NCBI GenBank assembly: GCA_025617375.2 | Contig: JAMYGW020000009.1 | Span: forward strand, 434,001 to 498,000 | DNA: 64,000 nt | Direction: 5' to 3' | DNA from: Acarospora socialis | Taxonomy: Eukaryota; Ascomycota; Lecanoromycetes; Acarosporales; Acarosporaceae | Shown: piece after piece, positions 56,879 to 64,000 of the stretch | Layout of the letters: every line of letters begins with the position of its first letter | Numbering within the stretch: the first letter of the stretch is position 1 | The notes under the pieces: generated by a model | The model's input: only the letters and a program-made list of their open reading frames with translations | What the model was told of the DNA's origin: nothing | Databases searched by the model: none | Position numbers and translations under genes: made by a program

Positions 56879-57563
56879 TTGTTGGATATGCATGGCACAT
56901 GGCTAGTCGCCTCGAGATAGAATGCGGTCGCGAGCTCATACATTGAGAATCTAGCAGATCTCTCCTGCTCGCGGTCTCCTTGCTGGCCTATGGTGTGGCT
57001 ACACTCGTGTACTTTATGGTTCGCCACAAAATAGACGCTTGCATGAGTAGACTCTCACGGCCTATTGAACTCACCTTGGTGAAGAATTTGAGATTGGGAG
57101 CAGAAGTGACACAATGCCGCCGCTGCCTATTCGACAGGTCTAAAAGGCTTACACAGGACACAATCCAAACATTAGAGGTTTACGGACTAACGGGGGAAGT
57201 CGTCGAATACATGTTCCAGCTAGCTACTCAACGCTAAGCCTATGCCAACTCAATCGACCAGCACGGCGCCGAGCCATACCTATGCCCTGACATGTGATAC
57301 TGTACAGCCACCCAAGTAACGCCTCTGCACTGCCATTTGCCGTCGCGAACCTGAACCAGCCATCCCCTTCCGTCTGCTAAGAACGCCTAATATGCCCGGC
57401 CATGCCCTCTGTTGTTTACCGCTTCATAGCTCTTGCCCTTCCTACCGGTCCCCTTCCTCTTATTTGCCTCTCCCACGCCCGCTGGCACAACCCGACCTCA
57501 CGTCCCTTTGCACCCCACGGCGAGCCAGCAGACGAGGAAGGTCAACAGACGAGGAGTCGACCT
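56879..57563. other. 685-bp convergent intergenic region
   Basis: The stretch lies between the 3' ends of eS12 and the GID4-like gene. No gene or repeat is supported. Confidence 0.4.
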
Positions 57564-59538
57564 CTATCGAAACTCGTAGACGGGAAACACCCTCTTCTCG
57601 GGCGTGAGAGTCAGATGCTGATACGGCGAGCTCGACGGATCGTAGTAGAGTCCTTCAATCTGTCCGTTGTCGCGTCTCAGAGAGACGTAATAGAAGCCCG
57701 AGATCGTAAGGCCGGATCTATGATCTGAGGGCGTAATGAAGCATTTCTCTGAAGTCCAACCCTTTGGGTCAGTACACTATAATCACCCCAACGCCAAGCC
57801 AACGCAATGGATAGCGAGATCGAACAACGGGCGGAAAATACGCTATGACCTACCCTTCCAGCGCATCAGAATCCAATTCCGACTCAACACCTCCGTCAAC
57901 CATCTCCGACTGACCAAATTCCGCACGATCTCGTCGTCCGTCAGGTGTTTGAAGGGCTCGAGTTTGCGCCAGTAGGTGCCGTCGATGCGGGCGTCGGCCT
58001 TGAAGCTCTTCGTCTCGAGCGTGTAGGTGTTGAAGTCGACGATCTCGCCTTCCAGGAAAGTGGTTATGCTCGACTCTTGCGTCGGCGACGACTTGTCCGG
58101 CACGTTGAAGGCTTCCATCGTGCCGGAGAGCGTCATGCTGCTGTAGTCGATGCTGTGAATCGTGACTTTGACCGGCCAGCGCTCGTCGCCGTGGGGGGTG
58201 CGGTTGTTGTTGTTGTTCGTCGTGCTGGTGGTGGAGGAGGTGGTGGTGTCGGTGGAAGGGAGCCAGTGTTGGCGGGAGGTACGGGGCTGGTGTTGGTCGG
58301 TGTTGGTGAGGGGTGATGGAGAGCTGATAGCATTAGGGCGGTCGGAGAGTCGGTAGAGGACGCTTTGAGAGCCGTTCGCGGCGTGTTGAGAGCCGGAGAA
58401 GACGCCGCCGACCTTAAGCCAGGAGCTCTCGGGCGGTGGGTCGATGCTAGCAGTGTCGAGGATGAAGTCTTCGTGGTTGTTGGAAAAGAACTCCTCCCGG
58501 ACGAAGCCGCCGGCTGCGGCCGAGGTGAGACTTTCCTCGTAGGAGCGAGAGAACCGGACTCGTTCCAGGTACTTGATCGCTTCCTCCAGCCATCTAGACA
58601 CCGCAGGGGGATTGCCTGACGGATTCTCGAGATAGCGCTGGCGGTACGCATCGACTCTTGCGCGGAGTTCCCTTTGCTGTTGCTGCTGTTGGTGACTGGT
58701 TGCGGCGATGACGTCTGGAGGTCGGTAAAGCCTCGCCGATGCTGTTCGCTCGCGCTCTTCCCTATCTTCTCCTGCCCGCTCCCTGTCCAGAATGTAGTTT
58801 TGTAAATTTCTTGACCGCGTAGAGAACCGTGTGTGTCTTCGTGCCGACTGTAGAAGCGCGGTGGTTCTGAGGTAGGACTCTGCTTGTGGTATAGTCGGAG
58901 CCGTGGTTGCATCAGTACCTCCTCTTGTGTGGTAGACGGGCGCCGAGCCTAAGTTGCTATAGCTGGAGAGACTCATATCCTCCGGTGACCTATGATACCG
59001 CCTTCTAGGACGTTCGTCACGGTCTACATCTGACTGCGGTCGTGGAGGGTGGCCTATATACTCCTCCTCATCCTCATCATCCGAGCTCGCCGGTGCCCAG
59101 TCGTACAGCGACTGCTGATGCGGTATTCGATTCCCATATGTAGTATCACCACCTTCACCCATCTCATGGCGCTGTTCTGGATTGAAGCGCCGCAGCCCAG
59201 CGATCGCCCTCCGGATCCTTCGCTGCGCGTCGGTATTGATCCTTTCAAATTCCTCGGACGTCAGGAAGGCTGGCCTCCGCCTGCCTGAGTGACCTCGAAG
59301 GAAACTGACATTATCCTCATCGACGTCGTTCTCCGCTTGCGTTGTGAGGGTGGCTGCGAAGTCCGGTACAGGGCTGGCTAATTGTTCGAGTTGCTCAGCG
59401 AAAAGACTCGCCGGAGTTGTGCCCAGGGTTGCCTCCTGTACCTATTGTCAGCTTGGGCAACTGTAATGGCTTTGTGTTACTCTTGGTCCAAGACTCTTGG
59501 AGGCGTACTTGTACCGGAGGGGTGTTTTGGGGAGGCAT
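57564..59538 (-). CDS. Vid24/GID4-family substrate receptor, long N-terminal extension
   Basis: Three exons on the minus strand: 59515-59538, 57854-59441, 57564-57748 (598 aa). The C-terminal beta-barrel domain matches Vid24/Gid4: VKVTIHSIDYSSMTLSGTME, FLEGEIVDFNTYTLETKSF, DARIDGTYWRKLEPFKHL, then across the intron RWKEKCFITPSDHRSGLTIS and GFYYVSLRRDNGQIEGLYYD. Gid4 recognises N-terminal proline degrons for the GID/CTLH ubiquitin ligase, for example on gluconeogenic enzymes. The N-terminal 330 residues are Arg/Ser/Gln-rich and disordered, with a poly-Gln stretch. It may be a Gid4 paralogue (Gid10 or related) rather than Gid4 itself. The start codon (MPPQNTPP) is separated from the main exon by one intron. 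Confidence 0.86.
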
Positions 59539-61815
59539 CACAGCACGGCGATCCGCTTGCTGACGCAAGCAACTTTCGATTTGTGAGGGAAGTGGAACAC
59601 TTGTTGATTAGAAGCTCGTCGTGTGGATATGAAACATATCGTGCATGTCGGGGGCGGAAATGGGTTCGTGATGCTGCAAGCGGCGCGCTCGGCTGACCCC
59701 GAGGATGCTAAGTACGAACACTCTCACTTATACAAGACAAAGAGAGTTGCCTAGAGCTTGCGTAATGATTACTTCTCTATTATCGATTGTAGGCTTTCCT
59801 ATCCAAAGAGCTATATGAGTTTTGTTCCCACACAGGTTTGCCATGCTCAGTCGCTTTTCACATACGGGAGATACTCTGCCTGTTGGATTGGATCTTGATT
59901 GAGCAGTATCGTTACTACATTACTCGGAAATGAAGCGGGCACACCATCTGATCGTTCCCTTTGATAGTATTTTGCTGGAATCTTGGCAAAGACCAGCGAT
60001 ACTATGGTACTTACACAGAGACTGGAACGACTCTGAGATCCTCTCCGCCTGCGCCAGGAGACAGCGATGCTACAATGAAGACATCATCAGAGCGCCAAGG
60101 AGTTGACAACCTACCCTAGGAGAGGATCCAGAGAAGCGGAGGCTCGTGATTGAAGCCCTTCTTCCAAGATAGGGCTGCGCATGCCCCGACAGATCCCTGA
60201 ACCCGATGTGCATGCAGTATTCAGAACACGAATTCGGTTAACGACAGGAGTGAAATCATCTTTCTTGCCGTATCCAGCTCTCATGCAGGTATCTCAGCAC
60301 GGCAATGTGCTAGAAGACTCGTTCTGGCCAACTTCGGCCCAAGATGCGGCGGGCTCAGTTGACATAGAGACTTAGAAGTTCATGCTGGACTGGTCATTCT
60401 CCTCCCAGGCAATGACAAGCCATGGAGGTACAAGCTCTGGCAGTAAGATAGCTGTACTAGCCGTCCTCACACCACGATTCTTTCTGGATGGTTGGCCGCG
60501 TTATGCCCAGTTACGGTTGAGATTCGCTTGTATACTTCCTGCCGCACAGCAATATGGGCATACGGAACAGCGCGAAGCAAGGAGACAACCCAAAGACTTA
60601 ATCCTACTTTATGAGTAGGTAGGCGGTCTTCTTTGGCTGGATAGCGTGTCCACTGCGTTTGGTTCTTTGTGCTCCATTTATTGATCATCGTTGTTGAAGT
60701 ATGCGATGACAGGCGCCATGGGAGATGATACTGCGACCAGTCTTTTCCGGAAAGTCTATTCTGCTGGCACCTCTCCTCTCTGCACTGCCTAATCGCAGCC
60801 GATACGTTTGTCATCTGCCGGGAATCGGGAAATAATAACGCCTTGCGCTCACTTGGAGGCTCGAGAAGGGCGTTCGTCTCAGGGCACCTAAGTAGTCCTA
60901 TATATGGTGGCTTTCGATTGTGAGGGTTGTATGCTCTCAGCATTAGCCCTAAGCCTGAAAAGCAGCCAACAGAAACTCAAACAAAGCCTACCTGACCCAA
61001 CATGAACAATTTGGGAGCTGATACAAATCCATTTCAATATCTCTGGGGGCAGTGCCATGCCGCATAAGGCACTCTGTTTTCATCCGCTAGAAATCCTTGT
61101 GTACTGTTTGAGACTTCGCGGATTTGGGTTGCGGAGGTAGCAACCACTACGCGGTGGCATGGTGGCTGAGAAGGGTTTCCCGAGATATTCGTCGAACGTC
61201 TCATCAAGGAGATGGTCAGCATGGTCTGATGAAGATGGATGTACCTAGGTACTCAACCTCCAAGATTGAAGAGAGGGGAGCACTCCGTCTCAGGCGACGT
61301 TCGACGATAGTCTTCAAAAACCACCAAATGCGGTTAGAGCCTCATCATCAGTGCTTGATGATGAATGAACAAACACTCTGAGTGCTTTTTTTCTAGAAGA
61401 GGAAGGGGCCACTCCCTTTTCAGCGAAGTTCGGCAATTATGTTCAAAACTTCCAACTTATAAATCCCGGTAACGGCGGATGGAGAAGCGTGATGATTACT
61501 TGATAAGCCCTAGGTACGAATACGCCACCTCCCTTAATAGCGATGAAGCCCTATATGTAAAGTAGTCCGCTCCTCTAACACTGATATCAACAAGGTTGCC
61601 CTTTCCTTAAACCGCTGAAGCTTAGTCAGCCATGACAATGACCTGACTAGACACTCACATATCTTCTTGAAGTCACATAGCCGGCCAAACCCACTAGGTA
61701 CATACCATCCAAGTCTACACTATTCGCTGTAGTCTTTTCCACAAGCCCCGGAACCTCTCTCATTTCAGTCTTTCTTCCAGCCAAACCCACTCTCATTGCT
61801 ATTCTTCTCCAACCC
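59539..61815. other. 2.3-kb gene-poor stretch
   Basis: No gene I can support. Scattered short open frames on the minus strand near 60.0-60.3 kb look weakly protein-like but do not assemble. A pair of degenerate direct repeats lies at 61268-61449. The last part is the promoter of the esterase gene. Confidence 0.4.
61268..61449. repeat. two degenerate 52-bp direct repeats
   Basis: Copy A is 61268-61319 and copy B is 61396-61449. Both begin GAAGAG, share CACTCC, TCAG, CGA and GTTCG in order, and end TTCAAAA; by eye about three quarters of positions agree. A weaker third resemblance may follow near 61526. The nature of the repeat is unknown. Confidence 0.5.
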
Positions 61816-62691
61816 ATGACCATGGACACCTTGAACAAATCTTTCCCGGCAATGTACGTTCATGAGCCAACAGCAAAGCACACCCATACCGCCATCATGC
61901 TCCATGGACGTGGTAGCACCGGTCCCGAATTCGCCGAAGAGCTGTTTTCCGGGCAGCTGTCACAGCAGTCTGGGAATCTCGCCTCCAATTTTCCGGGATG
62001 GCGTTGGGTGTTCCCGTCCTCTCGCATGCTTTGGAGCACTGCATTTCAAGAAGAGATGCCCGCCTGGTTCGAGGCACACTCATTGACTGATATCAATGCA
62101 GAGCAGAACTTGCAGATGGAGGGGATTCGAAAATCGGTGGCCTACTTACTTAGAATTTTGGATGTGGAGGTCGAACGTCTCGGCGGGGTCCCGATGAACG
62201 CCCTCCTCGGTGGGATTAGCCAGGGAGCTGCGCTGGGCCTCTGGACACTGCTTTGCCAGACAAGAACGGCAAGCAGGATAGGGGGGTTTGTTGGTGCGAG
62301 CTGTTGGCTCCCTTTCGCAGTGGATGTTGAGCGTTTCCTCGGAGGGGTCTCCAACACCAAGAAGTTGGACTCGAGCTCGGTTTCAGAGACCTCGGAGGCC
62401 TTGACCTTCGTCCAGAGCATGATGGGAGCCACGAAGCAATCGCTCCTCGAACATGGTGGTTCTCATGCGCTCCGATCCACCTCTGTGTTTCTAGGTCATG
62501 GCATTGACGACGCGTATGTCGATGTTTCTTTGGGCCGTCAGGCAAGAGATGTTTTAGCGAAGATCGGCATAGTGGTGCAGTGGAATGAATATGCTGGCGC
62601 TGAAGAAGAAGGGCACTGGTTGAAAGAGCCCGAGGAGCTGGATGATATTGCAGCGTTCTTACAAGCCATTGAATGCACGGGCAGAGGTTGA
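61816..62691 (+). CDS. acyl-protein thioesterase/phospholipase-carboxylesterase-like hydrolase
   Basis: Single exon, 291 aa, starting MTMDTLNKSFPAMYVHEP. It is an alpha/beta hydrolase of the APT1/LYPLA family. The oxyanion region is AIMLHGRGSTGPEF. The nucleophile Ser is in ALLGGISQGAALGLW (GxSxG), the acid Asp in FLGHGIDDAYV, and the His in EEEGHWLKEPEEL. The WRWVFPSSRMLWSTAFQEEM stretch and the Trp-rich lid are common to fungal members of this branch. Such enzymes remove palmitate from proteins or hydrolyse lysophospholipids; this branch is longer than classical APT1 (about 230 aa) and its substrate is open. No signal peptide is seen, so it should be cytosolic. Confidence 0.87.
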   Translation: MTMDTLNKSFPAMYVHEPTAKHTHTAIMLHGRGSTGPEFAEELFSGQLSQQSGNLASNFPGWRWVFPSSRMLWSTAFQEEMPAWFEAHSLTDINAEQNLQMEGIRKSVAYLLRILDVEVERLGGVPMNALLGGISQGAALGLWTLLCQTRTASRIGGFVGASCWLPFAVDVERFLGGVSNTKKLDSSSVSETSEALTFVQSMMGATKQSLLEHGGSHALRSTSVFLGHGIDDAYVDVSLGRQARDVLAKIGIVVQWNEYAGAEEEGHWLKEPEELDDIAAFLQAIECTGRG

Positions 62692-64000
62692 CGTAGTCAG
62701 TGAGGAGTCTGTTAGGGAATGGCGATAACAGAGATAGTGTATCAGCAGACTCTTAACCCAGTCAACGACTAATCAGCTTGTCGATGGCGAACTCTGCCGG
62801 CCATGCCCTAATAGCTTCTATTGGAGGAACTCCGGCCAGTCCTCGAGCATGCGACGGTGACCGATAGTATGCAGTGACTTGATGATTTCTAGTAGTCCGA
62901 ATACCAGCCACTCAACTCCCACTCAAGTATTTTGGGTTATTATGACATCCTGCCCCGAGTCTACATGCATTGACTGATCGTGATAGCTTCCGGCCCCACC
63001 CACCACGTCCATTATATTTTGGGCATGTAGGTCGCCGTGCGCCATGACGATGCTATGACCATCTCACTTGAACGAACAGATCATTTTGATCCCAGGGTCT
63101 TTGACCTCCCCGGTTCCGAGCCAAAGCAATCATTTAAAGTTGATTCATTTTGTATAGGTTCACGCTCGCCGTGTTCTGATCTCTAGGCATCCTTGCAGAT
63201 GAGCGGAGACCACCGCCAAACAGGGCATCTCCTTGCTCTTGGGGACGAGGAATTGATCGGTGGCTCCTACCATAGAATTGAGTCATTGCTAGATGGAGGC
63301 TCTGTAAATGACCGAGCTTGGGTTATAGTTCGTCCAGCGAGATGCCAGGTATTCGCGAGATAAAGAGTCATAGTCCCTCTTGGGGATACCGAGGATACCT
63401 GGCGTTAGAACATCTGAGACATGCGTCTGAATGTACTGCAGAATGGTAACATTGACGATATCGATTCAGCGGCCGACCTTAACATCCACTGATAAGTCGA
63501 AATCCACCACAACAGTGCTTCAGGTCCCATATGATATTGTCGTTCTTGACGCTCCCGTCAGGTCTATGCTCCACATACTCCAGTAGACCCTCAAGGATTG
63601 CCTCCTCCTCGGAGGATAGGTCTGAAGTCACGAGGACGGGTCCTGCACTTCGCAAAGGATAGACGACTTGGACCGCCGGGGATAATAGAGCGACACATCT
63701 AATGTCCGTCGGGATTGGTGCAGGTCCTTGGTCCACCGCCAGAGCCTGTCAACGCACTGCGTCTGCTAGCGCGTTCTGAGTTCTGGGTTAAGGATAACGC
63801 CTACTGCTCCAATATCTCGCATAAATCGAAAGCATGGCCCTCATCAAGACGTGAAGTCAGCTGCTTCATTGTGATTGTGTTGGCGTGTACGTACGCTTCC
63901 CACCCTCATTTCTCTGCAATCGAGGAGTTGGCATCTTAGACTCAATTGGGCCATCTGTACCGTTGGGTTGGTGGTATGCCTTACGAGGTATCTAAGTTAA
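62692..64000. other. right edge, only a decayed kinase-like remnant seen
   Basis: Apart from the APH-like remnant listed separately, I see no supported gene. An open frame at 63479-63736 (minus) may be its decayed N-terminal portion. Confidence 0.35.
62818..63460 (-). pseudogene. decayed aminoglycoside-phosphotransferase-like kinase
   Basis: Fragments on the minus strand carry the Brenner-type motif MAHGDLHAQNIMDVV (near 63.02-63.04 kb), the catalytic loop of APH/choline-kinase-like proteins. A C-terminal-like segment follows (VEWLVFGLLEIIKSLHTIG, then EDWPEF, stop at 62818-62820). Upstream, ILQYIQTHVSDVLTPGILG resembles the N-lobe of fungal APH proteins. These pieces lie in different frames with several breaks, so the gene is not functional. 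APH-like kinases are a large, turnover-prone family in filamentous fungi. Confidence 0.5.

Noticed and set aside
1-64000. CRISPR array, operon, riboswitch, or prophage
   Set aside because: The window is eukaryotic with spliced genes; no regular direct-repeat/spacer pattern or phage module was seen. The GH24 gene is a spliced, secreted host gene, not a prophage.
10500-64000. Secondary-metabolite gene cluster
   Set aside because: No polyketide synthase, peptide synthetase, terpene cyclase, P450 or tailoring set is present; the lone methyltransferases and hydrolases have house-keeping or isolated contexts.

Overview
The window is nuclear DNA from a filamentous ascomycete (Pezizomycotina; a Dothideomycete is my best guess from protein flavour, not proven). 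Genes are compact, with short GT-AG introns mostly of 50-100 nt, and the gene set is standard for such fungi: PAL1, SLS1, MED31, RPC11, TAD1, PIN4-type parvulin, a HOS4-like SET3C subunit, DFG10 and a Vid24/GID4-type protein. I rebuilt most exon structures by hand from splice signals, reading phase and family conservation. Exon joins are therefore inferences, stronger where a known motif crosses the junction.

Layout. 1-11 kb: a secreted GH24 lysozyme, a membrane-anchored haem-oxygenase-like diiron protein, a PrmC-like methyltransferase, a small ankyrin protein, RNA polymerase III subunit RPC11 and Mediator subunit MED31. 12-25 kb: PAL1, a RAD51D-like recombinase paralogue, SF3B5, an unrecognised coiled-coil protein, the tRNA adenosine deaminase TAD1, an NT-C2 (EEIG1/EHBP1) protein and mitochondrial SLS1. 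26-38.6 kb: an intracellular GH5 glucanase-like enzyme, the myotubularin phosphatase YMR1, ribosomal protein uS3, phenylalanyl-tRNA synthetase beta, the PP2A scaffold subunit and EFM4. 39.4-48.2 kb is a decayed island: a broken NACHT-ankyrin NLR gene, a short tandem array with inverted flanks, one intact house-keeping gene (PIN4), a foldback MITE and two further gene remnants. 48.6-62.7 kb returns to ordinary genes: ALKBH6, DFG10, HOS4-like, ribosomal protein eS12, a GID4-like protein and an acyl-protein-thioesterase-like hydrolase. The right edge holds a degraded APH-like kinase remnant.

The genes do not form one pathway or a secondary-metabolite cluster. They cover transcription (RPC11, MED31, HOS4-like), RNA processing and translation (SF3B5, TAD1, uS3, eS12, PheRS beta, EFM4), membrane lipid and trafficking work (YMR1, DFG10, NT-C2) and signalling (PP2A-A). 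Neighbours alternate strand more often than not, giving many divergent promoters and convergent 3' ends.

I found no clearly new biological system. The best leads are the RAD51D-like protein with an eroded Walker A, the decayed island with its foldback MITE, the membrane-anchored diiron oxidase-like protein, the cysteine-rich GH24 lysozyme with a 9-nt micro-exon, and two genes whose first coding exon is only the start codon.
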